Shown here in pieces: positions 31,665-39,098 of a DNA stretch of 64,000 nucleotides. How positions within the stretch are numbered: the first letter of the stretch is position 1; each line of letters starts with the position of its first letter. The position numbers and the translations under genes are program-made. This DNA is from Syntrophothermus lipocalidus DSM 12680 (GTDB lineage: Bacteria; Bacillota; Syntrophomonadia; Syntrophomonadales; Syntrophothermaceae): positions 1,984,001 through 2,048,000 of the forward strand of contig NC_014220.1 of NCBI RefSeq assembly GCF_000092405.1, given 5' to 3'. The notes below the pieces were generated by a model. It was not told the DNA's origin, did not search any database, and saw only the letters and a list, made by a program, of their open reading frames with translations.

Positions 31665-32008
31665 GTTCCGGTATCTGCCTCCTGTACTCCGTTGGTATTT
31701 CTTTCTAGTACGCGGTTTGATGATGAAACTTTCACCTCCCGTCGCTAACGCCTTTGGTTACTTTCATCATAACTAACGGAGTTGGTTATTGTCAGTGGTC
31801 GTACAAAAATTTCTCTCGATTTACGTTAGTTATCTATCGCCCGGCATTAGTTTTGGATACAATAGCAATAGGACTATCTCAGGCTGAAGTGGGAGAGGGA
31901 GAAGCGGAAGCGGGAAAGGGAGAAGGGTAGGGACTCTAATACCTGAAGAACAGGCATTAGGTATCGGTTGTGGTATAGATAATTGAAGCCTCCAGGGAGT
32001 GGTATTGG
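31665..32008. other. Intergenic, with purine-rich tandem GAAGxGGGA repeats
   Basis: The region holds the upstream sequences of two divergent genes. At about 31886-31927 it has imperfect purine repeats (GAAGTGGGAGAGGGAGAAGCGGAAGC type). No gene is seen. Confidence 0.4.
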
Positions 32009-32770
32009 GTGAAAGAACGAAGGTACAAGAAGCCTCCGATTATTGAGGCAGTGTGTCAGATCAAGTTTGATGATACTTTTTCTTGGGACCATACTATACC
32101 AGGGATGCTTTATGAAAGATTATCAAAAAGCTATCCAAAGAAGAGCCGAAGATCAATTCAAGAAGCGCGCATTAATCAAGAAGGCAATGAGATTAAACAG
32201 GATATTTACATTATCGATGGCTCCCTTTTTATGAGTGACGACAACAGAGATACCGTTTTCATAGCTCCGGGAGTTTTAGCCGTAAGCCGGCTAGCGCCTT
32301 ACCATTCGTGGCAACAGTTCAAACCTAAAATTGCAAACACCATTTCTGAATTGACCGAAATAATTTCAGAAACGCCCCGAGTTCAGAACATCATTCTTCA
32401 GTATATTAACCACATCAAGATACCACAGGAGAATGTTGAATTAGATGAGTATTTTGCTTTTAGACCGTACGTGGGGCCAGACTTACCTCAAAAACTTCTT
32501 TCATTTTTCTTGGGTTGCCTCTTCGACGCATCAGACAATTGTCAACTAAGGGTCGAATTGGCACCACCGCCTCCAGGTCAAGCAGAAGACCAAACCCTGA
32601 AGCATGTCGTTCTTCGGCTGGTACTGTCATGCCAATCACTGAATCCCGTTTTATTCTCCAAAGAAGATATCTTGGGGTGGATCGACACTGCCCATTGCCG
32701 TGTGGTTGAAACCTTCGAAGGTTGTATTACAGATTCTCTTCGTGCTATTTTTGAGGAGGAAAAGCCATGA
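32009..32770 (+). CDS. TIGR04255-family protein
   Basis: The 253-residue protein starts at GTG 32009 and opens with RRYKKPPIIEAVCQIKFD, the conserved N-terminus of the TIGR04255 family (often xPPIxEAVxxIxF). Family members are of unknown function and occur patchily near mobile or toxin-like genes. It overlaps the next gene by 4 bp and heads a three-gene operon with a HEPN protein. Confidence 0.75.
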   Translation: MKERRYKKPPIIEAVCQIKFDDTFSWDHTIPGMLYERLSKSYPKKSRRSIQEARINQEGNEIKQDIYIIDGSLFMSDDNRDTVFIAPGVLAVSRLAPYHSWQQFKPKIANTISELTEIISETPRVQNIILQYINHIKIPQENVELDEYFAFRPYVGPDLPQKLLSFFLGCLFDASDNCQLRVELAPPPPGQAEDQTLKHVVLRLVLSCQSLNPVLFSKEDILGWIDTAHCRVVETFEGCITDSLRAIFEEEKP

Positions 32771-33303
32771 ATATTTCAGCGACTGTTGATTATTATTCTT
32801 CATCCTCCATAGAGCGATTCAGGTATCTTTCTGGTTCACCTTTGGATGGTGCTGTCCCAAGAAAACCGACGACGAAAGCCGAACTGATTTCCAATGTAGT
32901 CGGACTTATCAGTCAAGTCCTGCCCAATTGGGGACCTGAAGTGGCCGCTAGCACAGAAGCGAGGGTTAACAAAATGATAGAGGAAATGGTTCGGTTAGGT
33001 GTTAAAATAGCAAATGCTGAGGATTTCCGCGAATATCTCTTAAGCCATCCAGGCATAATCGAGTACCTAGCGGGTGCGGTACGAGAAACGTGCCGAAGAT
33101 TTCCTCGCCCAGAAAACCGCGTAACCGTTGCTGTTGAACGTGATTACGAGGATCCTGACTTCAAGTACATTGTCATAAATTTGCTTACTGACATGTATGG
33201 AGAACCTCTAGTTGAAATAATTGACGCAATAGAAAGCAAATACTTGCCTCCGCCCGGTGAAGAAGGGCAGTTTTTCATATTACCACAATTCGAGAGGCGA
33301 TAA
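32767..33303 (+). CDS. Hypothetical protein of the TIGR04255/HEPN operon
   Basis: The 178-residue protein starts at ATG 32767 inside the end of the previous gene and ends 7 bp before the HEPN gene. The N-terminal 35 residues are Ser-rich and probably disordered. Residues about 40-115 are helical, and about 115-165 look alpha/beta with RVTVAVERDYEDPDFKYIVINLL. It matches no family I know; context suggests an antitoxin or adaptor. Confidence 0.75.
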   Translation: MNISATVDYYSSSSIERFRYLSGSPLDGAVPRKPTTKAELISNVVGLISQVLPNWGPEVAASTEARVNKMIEEMVRLGVKIANAEDFREYLLSHPGIIEYLAGAVRETCRRFPRPENRVTVAVERDYEDPDFKYIVINLLTDMYGEPLVEIIDAIESKYLPPPGEEGQFFILPQFERR

Positions 33304-33310
33304 ATTTGAG

Positions 33311-33694
33311 ATGTTTGACTGGGGAGAGTACCTCGTTTTAGCTCAATACTTGGCAAACTTTGATGATAGGGATGTTTCAGTATCCAGGGAAGCAATAACT
33401 CGAACAGCTATAAGCAGGGCCTATTATGCCATTTTTGGGCTCGCCCAAGATTATGCAAAGCAATATCTCGGCTTTACTCCTTATGCCAAGAAACGGAATA
33501 GTCCTCACAGAGACTTAATTGACTTTTATAAACGTATTAACAAGCCCCAGTTTAGGATTATGGCAAATGACATAAGACGACTTCGTGATTGGCGTAATAA
33601 ATGTGATTATGAGGCCAATGCTAAGATCTGTTTGGAAGATGTCGAGACAGCCTTGACTATTGCGCAAAAAATATTGAACAGATTTTCTTCCTAA
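33311..33694 (+). CDS. HEPN-domain protein
   Basis: ATG at 33311 gives a 127-residue helical protein with RTAISRAYYAIFGLAQDYAK (first HEPN helices) and LRDWRNKCDYE near the C-terminus. The latter resembles the Rx4-6H/D site of HEPN ribonucleases, with Asp-Tyr in place of the His. HEPN proteins are frequent RNase toxins. It is the third gene of a tight operon and is followed by a terminator. Confidence 0.75.
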   Translation: MFDWGEYLVLAQYLANFDDRDVSVSREAITRTAISRAYYAIFGLAQDYAKQYLGFTPYAKKRNSPHRDLIDFYKRINKPQFRIMANDIRRLRDWRNKCDYEANAKICLEDVETALTIAQKILNRFSS

Positions 33695-33736
33695 GAGTTG
33701 ACAACCCAGAGACATATTCGAAGCCAACAAAAGTAA

Positions 33737-33772
33737 CCTGCTGCTCAAACCGGAATGTGGCAGGTTTTATCA
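33737..33772 (+). terminator. Terminator of the HEPN operon
   Basis: AACCTGC and GCAGGTT pair around a 16-17 base loop and are followed by TTATCAT; the T-run is weak. Confidence 0.55.
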
Positions 33773-33829
33773 TAATTAAGGCAGGCGACATTTTTCGACA
33801 CTTTCTTCGAGGGCAAGCAGGTGTTCATT

Positions 33830-34330
33830 ATGAAACGAAATTACATAAGTCAGGCCGTTCAGTATCTAGTCGGCGAACAGGAAACCAATGACCCGTATCG
33901 CCTGGCCCGACAGCTGGGTATCCAGGTGGACGAACACCCATTCCGGGGTCGAATCCGGGGCATGGTGCTTAACATCGCCGGGCAGGTAACTGTCATTCTC
34001 AATGCTAATCTTCCCGGCTGGCTGAAACGGGTTGTACTGGCGCATGAATTAGGACATCTGGTCCTGTCACCGAAAGGCTATGGATACTTCTGGCTTGCAG
34101 AACATACTTTGATGGAATCGAAGACCGAATACGAAGCACATCGGTTTGCGGCAGAACTATTGAGTTGGGACGAAACACCTGAAGAAGACGAAACCCTGGA
34201 ACAATTTGCGGCCAGGGTGGGTGTGCCGGTGGAGATGATGAGGTATCGGGGGCCATATGAGAATGACTTGGCTTACCAGGTTGATGCAAAAGGTAATTGC
34301 CCTAAAACGAATAGAAGTTGTCGATGCTAA
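33830..34330 (+). CDS. ImmA/IrrE-family metallopeptidase
   Basis: The 166-residue protein has the zinc-protease motif HELGH within VVLAHELGHLVL and a downstream EYEAHRFAAELL helix with the third ligand, the ImmA/IrrE pattern. Such proteases cleave the repressor that controls an integrative element or phage. No cognate cI-like repressor is visible beside it. The integrase gene downstream supports an element-control role. GTG 33821 is an alternative start. Confidence 0.85.
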   Translation: MKRNYISQAVQYLVGEQETNDPYRLARQLGIQVDEHPFRGRIRGMVLNIAGQVTVILNANLPGWLKRVVLAHELGHLVLSPKGYGYFWLAEHTLMESKTEYEAHRFAAELLSWDETPEEDETLEQFAARVGVPVEMMRYRGPYENDLAYQVDAKGNCPKTNRSCRC

Positions 34331-34925
34331 TACCTCAATTGACTGGGCGGAAAAACAGGAATGGCGCGATTGGGGACCGCCTCTTGATTTGGTGCGAGGC
34401 GAATCATATCGGCAAAAAGCTCTTCAACAGTTGGCTGGCAAGCCCCGGGTCAACGGCTACCTTGGCCCAGTTCTTGACGTAGACAGAAAGATTTTAGCCC
34501 AATACGAGGTGTCCTGGCCCCCTTATGAGGGTGAAGGAGTACAGGATAACCCAAGCACGAAGATATACACCAATCTGGATTTCCCCCCACGAAAGGTTCC
34601 TGAGCCACCTGGATACTATTTGGGGAAATACTATACAAAGTACGTCGACACAGTAAAAGAACTCAAGCGTACCCGTGAATATGAAAAAGCTGAGCAGTTA
34701 TTACTTGCGCTTGTGGATGCAGTGGAAGCCGAAAGTAAGGCTAAAAATTGGGTTGTTGCACCATGGTATTATGAACAGTTGGCCATAATCTACCGCAAGC
34801 AAAAACAACTGGATAAAGAGATTGCCATATTACAACGCTATGCAGCGCAACAACTGGACACGTCATCTATTAATGCTAACCCTCTTCTAATACGTCTTCA
34901 AAACCTACAGGCTAACAGCCAATAA
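34284..34925 (+). CDS. Hypothetical protein with TPR-like C-terminus
   Basis: The start is unclear; ATG 34284 or 34257 both overlap the protease gene in another frame. The product of about 213 residues has a Trp/Pro-rich N-terminal half and a helical C-terminal region (about 120-205: TREYEKAEQLLLALVDAVEAESK, YYEQLAIIYRKQKQLDKEIAIL) that resembles two tetratricopeptide repeats. It sits between the ImmA-like protease and the integrase; function unknown. Confidence 0.65.
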   Translation: MQKVIALKRIEVVDANTSIDWAEKQEWRDWGPPLDLVRGESYRQKALQQLAGKPRVNGYLGPVLDVDRKILAQYEVSWPPYEGEGVQDNPSTKIYTNLDFPPRKVPEPPGYYLGKYYTKYVDTVKELKRTREYEKAEQLLLALVDAVEAESKAKNWVVAPWYYEQLAIIYRKQKQLDKEIAILQRYAAQQLDTSSINANPLLIRLQNLQANSQ

Positions 34926-34958
34926 AGGCAGACTCTCTAGAGAGGAGGCGAAAACCGC

Positions 34959-36008
34959 GTGAAAAAACGTCCTGACGGCCGCTACCAGGCCAAAGTTACT
35001 TTGCCCGGCGGCAAAGTCAAGTTTGTATATGGCCGCACCATCCGAGAGGTCAACGAAGCAAAGGAAACCTTAAAAATGCAGTATGCTTTGGGGGTCATCC
35101 CAGATAACAAAATCACGGTCCAGGAGTGGGCTGAAAAGTGGTGGAGAACTGTCAAAGAGGGCAAAACAGGGAACAGTTCTCAGGAAGGATACCTGCTGGC
35201 GATGAACAAATACATATTCCCCGCTCTGGGGAATATGAAGCTCAAAGATGTGAGGCCCATCCATGTCCAGAACCTCATCAATCAAATGGGCGAACAAGGC
35301 AAATCAAAGAGCCTTCAGCGGCAGGTCCTGGTGGCCCTAAACGGGATGTTCAAGTACGCGGTCCGCAACGGGCTGATAAGTGGTAACCCGGCCCAGTACA
35401 CGGAATACTATGAGGTGCCGGCGAACGAACGGCAAGCTTTGACGCCTGCACAGGTAGCAGAGCTCCTGCAAGCCTGTAAGGGCACCCGGGCGGAACTCGC
35501 CACCCACTTAGCCTTGTACTGTGGCTTGCGCCGTGGTGAAATGGTTGCCTTGAAGTGGTCCGACCTAGATGAGAATACGCGGACCATCCACGTGAAAAAG
35601 GCGGTAGAGTTCGTCAACAATCAACCTAAAGAGAAATCTCCAAAAAGCAAAGCGGAGGAAAGGATTATTCCTATTCCCCCGCATCTTTGGGACATGCTCC
35701 AGTCTCAACCTAAGAAGTCCATGTTTGTTATTCCCTCCGACCAGGGCACACAGATGACCAAAACGGCAGTCAGGAGACTACTTGAGCCAGTCCAAAAGAA
35801 GGTCAGTTTCTACTTTACCTGGCACATGCTGCGGCACACTTATGCCACCGCACTTGATAAACTAGGCATACCCCCAAAAACCTGCCAGTATCTCCTTGGT
35901 CATGCCGACATCTCCACAACCAAAAACATTTATACCCATATCCAAGATGAGCATATTGCCCAGGCCGCACGTCAGATTCAGAATATTTACCACCTGAGCA
36001 AGTCATAA
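34959..36008 (+). CDS. Tyrosine recombinase (phage-type integrase)
   Basis: The GTG at 34959 follows GAGAGGAGGCGAAAACCGC. The 349-residue protein has an N-terminal AP2-like arm-binding part (1-45), a core-binding SAM-like domain (about 50-150) and the catalytic domain with CGLRRGE (Arg), HMLRHTYAT (His, Arg), LLGHADIS (His) and IYTH (Tyr). Its 3' end faces tRNA-Lys, 160 bp away, a usual integration target. No other end of the element is recognised. Confidence 0.93.
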   Translation: MKKRPDGRYQAKVTLPGGKVKFVYGRTIREVNEAKETLKMQYALGVIPDNKITVQEWAEKWWRTVKEGKTGNSSQEGYLLAMNKYIFPALGNMKLKDVRPIHVQNLINQMGEQGKSKSLQRQVLVALNGMFKYAVRNGLISGNPAQYTEYYEVPANERQALTPAQVAELLQACKGTRAELATHLALYCGLRRGEMVALKWSDLDENTRTIHVKKAVEFVNNQPKEKSPKSKAEERIIPIPPHLWDMLQSQPKKSMFVIPSDQGTQMTKTAVRRLLEPVQKKVSFYFTWHMLRHTYATALDKLGIPPKTCQYLLGHADISTTKNIYTHIQDEHIAQAARQIQNIYHLSKS

Positions 36009-36015
36009 AATCAAA

Positions 36016-36223
36016 TCAGGTGCTCCTAATCAGGTGCTCTTTCGAACGGTTGTTCTGACTACTTTTTGACTACCTGACTACCGATAAAGTGCGATATTTT
36101 GCGATAAAAACTGGTAAATTTGAAACATTAAAAAACCCCTCCAACCTCGGAGGGGCCTTGATTTTTCCTGGTGGGCCATCGGCGACTCGAACGCCGGACA
36201 CCCTGATTAAAAGTCAGGTGCTC
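36016..36223. repeat. TCAGGTGCTC triplicate, possible attachment-site repeats
   Basis: TCAGGTGCTC occurs at 36016-36025, 36030-36039 and 36214-36223. The third copy is inside tRNA-Lys (anticodon stem and D-side). Copies two and three share an eleventh base. The first two lie within 35 bp of the integrase stop codon. Confidence 0.45.
36130..36166 (-). terminator. Terminator of the tRNA operon (bidirectional)
   Basis: CCCCTCC and GGAGGGG pair; on the minus strand a run TTTTTTAATG follows, placing it after tRNA-Lys. Confidence 0.85.
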
Positions 36224-36244
36224 TGCCTACTGAGCTAATGGCCC
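36169..36244 (-). tRNA. tRNA-Lys (TTT)
   Basis: The 76-nt minus-strand sequence starts GGGCCATTAGCTCAG, has the anticodon loop CTTTTAA (anticodon TTT), the T-loop GTTCGAGTC and ends with an encoded CCA pairing GGGCCAT/ATGGCCC. It is the probable attachment target of the neighbouring integrase. Confidence 0.95.
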
Positions 36245-36257
36245 GCTTGAATTTGAG

Positions 36258-36332
36258 TGGCTGGGGTGGCTGGATTCGAACCAACGAATGCCAGAGTCAA
36301 AGTCTGGTGCCTTACCACTTGGCTACACCCCA
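36258..36332 (-). tRNA. tRNA-Gln (TTG)
   Basis: The 75-nt minus-strand sequence begins TGGGGTGTAGCCAAG, has anticodon loop CTTTGAC (anticodon TTG), T-loop GTTCGAATC and an encoded CCA end. It is 13 bp upstream of tRNA-Lys in the same transcript. Confidence 0.95.
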
Positions 36333-36506
36333 GTGTTTCTGACGATAGTAAATATATAAGAATTCGGGGCAGATGTCAAGGAGATACCGCCCGAAACCTG
36401 TTTTAAAAAGCATCGATTATGTGTTATAAAGTAAAAAGACCGGGGCAGTGCCAGACACTGGTTTTTGAAGCAGTTTTTTAACCTTCTGCGGTTGATTGAA
36501 CGTCAC

Positions 36507-36557
36507 CCACAGACAGCATCTGTGTTACACTGGAAAAATCAGTGTTCATCTGTGGCT
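36507..36557. repeat. Dispersed repeat, compact copy
   Basis: CCACAGACAGCATCTGTG and CAGTGTTCATCTGTGGC are opposed within about 50 bp, the shortest copy of the family. It ends 23 bp before the first possible start of the ParA gene. Confidence 0.75.
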
Positions 36558-36598
36558 AGAAATCAAAAGGGCTGGGGAAGATGAGGGGGAAAAGAGGA

Positions 36599-37519
36599 AT
36601 GAAAACCGTGGCTTTAGTTAACTTTAAGGGCGGGGTAGGGAAAACTACCTTGGCCGCTAACCTGGGTGCCGGGTGCGTTGCCGCCGGCAAGAAGGTCCTC
36701 CTGATCGACCTCGACCCCCAGGCCAACCTCACTTTTTCTTTCTTCAGCGTCCCTTTCTGGGACAGAAACCTCCGGGAAAAAAGGACGATTAAGCGCTGGT
36801 ACGACGAGTTTATTAAATCAGGCAGAGAGCTGCCCCTGGACGAGATATGGGCGGAGCCGGAACGCGAAATTATCAGCAACACCGGGTTTTTGAAGCTGGT
36901 TCCCTCTCATCTCACCTTGTTCGAGATCGACATAGAATTGGGAGGAGCCCTGGCCGGGGCATCGGAACGCCAGAGCCAGGCCAATTTCCTGCGGGTGCTT
37001 TCCCGGCTCAGACGGGCACTGGAGCAGATCCCGCCCTGGCGCTTCGACGTGGCCATCATCGACTGTCCCCCGGCCTTTAACATCATCACCCAGACCGCGG
37101 TTGCAGCGTGCGATTACTACATCATCCCGACCAAGCCTGACTACCTCTCAACCTTGGGGATGGAGACTCTACTTGGCCACGTACAGTTCCTGGTAAACCG
37201 TTACAACCTGTACGCAGAAAAAAGCGATGGTGCTTACCAGCCGATTAATCCCATTTTGGCTGGAGTCGTGTACACTATGGTCAGCTTCCGCTCCAAAGAA
37301 CCGTACTCCGCGCAGCGCACTTACATGAACCGGGTAGAAAAAGAGCTCGGTCTACCGGCTTTCAAAAGCTACGTCCGAGAGAATAAGACGATGTACGCCG
37401 ATGCCCCTGAGTACGGCATCCCCGTAATTCTGGGCAAAACCGCCAACCCCACCCAGCGCGAGATTAAAGAGGAATTGGAAGCGTTAGTAGCTGAGTTTAT
37501 GGAAAAGTGCGGGATTTAG
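36599..37519 (+). CDS. ParA-family ATPase
   Basis: The 306-residue protein has the deviant Walker A motif FKGGVGKTT near the N-terminus, LIDLDPQANLT (A'), and VAIIDCPPAF (Walker B). An insertion of about 60 residues follows the A' motif, unlike short chromosomal Soj proteins. ParA ATPases position plasmids, chromosomes or protein complexes. No parB-like gene is next to it; the small gene at 37766 is the only partner. ATG 36581 is an alternative start. Confidence 0.88.
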   Translation: MKTVALVNFKGGVGKTTLAANLGAGCVAAGKKVLLIDLDPQANLTFSFFSVPFWDRNLREKRTIKRWYDEFIKSGRELPLDEIWAEPEREIISNTGFLKLVPSHLTLFEIDIELGGALAGASERQSQANFLRVLSRLRRALEQIPPWRFDVAIIDCPPAFNIITQTAVAACDYYIIPTKPDYLSTLGMETLLGHVQFLVNRYNLYAEKSDGAYQPINPILAGVVYTMVSFRSKEPYSAQRTYMNRVEKELGLPAFKSYVRENKTMYADAPEYGIPVILGKTANPTQREIKEELEALVAEFMEKCGI

Positions 37520-37744
37520 AGCCACAGATTAACACAGATAAGCACAGATTAACACAGATTATCATCGGATTACCGTAGATGGTCACAGATTATTATAGAT
37601 TGTCGCAGATATTACACATCCCCACGACACTTGAAAGTGTCACCAGTGGCGAATGAAAACCGGGCCGTTGTAATATATGATGGAAAATTCTTGGTTATAA
37701 GACCATCTGTGTTCATCAGTGACCATCTGTGTCCATCTGTGGCT
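37520..37744. repeat. Dispersed repeat, inverted pair 7
   Basis: The left arm is 37520-37612 (GAGCCACAGATTAACACAGAT, several units) and the right arm 37702-37744 (CATCTGTGTTCATCAGTGACC ... CATCTGTGGC). It begins directly after the ParA stop codon (GGATTTAG AGCCACAG) and separates ParA from its downstream gene. Confidence 0.85.
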
Positions 37745-37765
37745 ATCTTCGGGGCAGGTGATGAG

Positions 37766-38188
37766 ATGAAGAAAGAGGAACTTATTAAAGCTCTCAGCTT
37801 CTTGAGCGACATCCTGTCGCAGATGACCGACGAAGAATTCCGGGCCTTAGTCCAGGGAAAACTGCGCTGGGTCCTCGAGGAGAAGGAAAAGCCAAAGGAA
37901 AAAGCGGAAAAACCGGCCGCTGCCGAGGGGAAACCGGGCTTTGCCGACATCGAAGCTTTCTTAGCCACCGTCCGGGATGAGGCCGAGGCCCGTGCTTTTC
38001 TGGCCGCTCACCCGTCGACCAAAACCAATGCCAATCTTTTGGCCCTGGGCCGGGCCTTAAAAGCGCCGGTTAAAAGCAGGCAGCGCAAAGACGAGCTCAT
38101 CCAGGCTATCGTGCGCCACACCGTGGGGCGAAGGCTGCAGAGCGAGGCTATATCGCGCGTCACCGCCCACGAAGGCCACAATTCTTAG
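37766..38188 (+). CDS. Hypothetical protein downstream of ParA
   Basis: The ATG at 37766 follows GGGGCAGGTGATGAG. The 140-residue protein has an N-terminal helix (EELIKALSFLSDILSQM), a Lys/Glu/Ala-rich linker and a C-terminal helical domain (KSRQRKDELIQAIVRHTVGRRL) that may bind DNA. By position it could be the ParA partner, but no ParB motif is visible. Confidence 0.7.
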   Translation: MKKEELIKALSFLSDILSQMTDEEFRALVQGKLRWVLEEKEKPKEKAEKPAAAEGKPGFADIEAFLATVRDEAEARAFLAAHPSTKTNANLLALGRALKAPVKSRQRKDELIQAIVRHTVGRRLQSEAISRVTAHEGHNS

Positions 38189-38232
38189 ACGCTGGTTAAC
38201 ATGGATCGCCATGACTTGCGCTGAAGGAGTGA

Positions 38233-38592
38233 TTGCACCTGGACGTAGCGACTACGGGAAAAGAGAGAGAGAACCATGCCAACCTGCTCCGCCTGGAAGT
38301 CGAGCGCTTGACGCTCGAACTTCGCAGGCTCGGTGCCAGTAAGATACTGCTCTTCGGTTCCATGGCTCGCGGTCGCCTGGACCTTTTCACCGATATCGAT
38401 CTCCTCGTTGTCATGCACAGCAATTTGCCGTTCGTCGAACGGTGCGGCTGGGTCTACCAAAAGCTCATGCCCCGGGTTGATGCCGATATCATAGTCTATA
38501 CCGAGCAGGAGTTTGAATCATTAAAAGACAGCCCCTTTTTAAAAAAAGCTCTCGCTGAGGGAGTGGTGTTGTATGAGGCGAACCCCGCTTGA
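38233..38592 (+). CDS. MNT-type nucleotidyltransferase antitoxin (MntA-like)
   Basis: TTG at 38233 follows GAAGGAGTGA. The 119-residue protein contains [19 protein letters not shown], the GSx10DxD motif of minimal nucleotidyltransferases, and a third acidic residue in VDADIIVY. In HEPN/MNT pairs this enzyme AMPylates and silences the HEPN toxin. It overlaps the HEPN gene by 20 bp. Confidence 0.88.
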   Translation: MHLDVATTGKERENHANLLRLEVERLTLELRRLGASKILLFGSMARGRLDLFTDIDLLVVMHSNLPFVERCGWVYQKLMPRVDADIIVYTEQEFESLKDSPFLKKALAEGVVLYEANPA

Positions 38593-38983
38593 GGAAGGAT
38601 TAAGATGGTTGGAACAGGCCAACGAAGATCTTAAGTGGGTACAGTTGCTTGCGCGCGAGGGCGGGTATCATCTTGCCTGTTTTCTCTCGCAGCAAGTGGT
38701 CGAAAAGGCCTTAAAAGCGTTCCTTTATGCGCAAGGAGAAGAATTAGTAGTGGGACACTCGGTCGATTCCCTGCTTGCTCGCGCTAGTAAATACGAACCC
38801 CGGTTTGAAAAGAAGCGTTCCGTGTGGTCTTGTCTTGACGGCTATTACATTGCCACCCGTTATCCTAACGGTCTGCCGGACAGCATTCCAGCACGCGTCT
38901 TCAACGCGAGACTGGCACAGGATGCTGTGGAGCTGGCACAAGATGCCGTCGCCTTCGTAGCCGGATTGTTGATCGTTCCCTAG
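38573..38983 (+). CDS. HEPN-domain ribonuclease toxin (HepT-like)
   Basis: The 136-residue protein has [41 protein letters not shown] and [16 protein letters not shown], the pattern of PF05168 HEPN proteins. It overlaps the nucleotidyltransferase gene, forming a HEPN/MNT toxin-antitoxin pair. The toxin is expected to cut RNA or tRNA until AMPylated by its partner. Confidence 0.87.
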   Translation: MRRTPLEEGLRWLEQANEDLKWVQLLAREGGYHLACFLSQQVVEKALKAFLYAQGEELVVGHSVDSLLARASKYEPRFEKKRSVWSCLDGYYIATRYPNGLPDSIPARVFNARLAQDAVELAQDAVAFVAGLLIVP

Positions 38984-39098
38984 TCGTGGCCCTTGTGCGT
39001 GCCACGGGGGGCCTGCTTCGAAAATAAAATGTGTTCCAGATTTAAGCAGTGATGCCGACAAGTGTCCTCACGGGCTGCGTGCAATATCATATAAAGTA

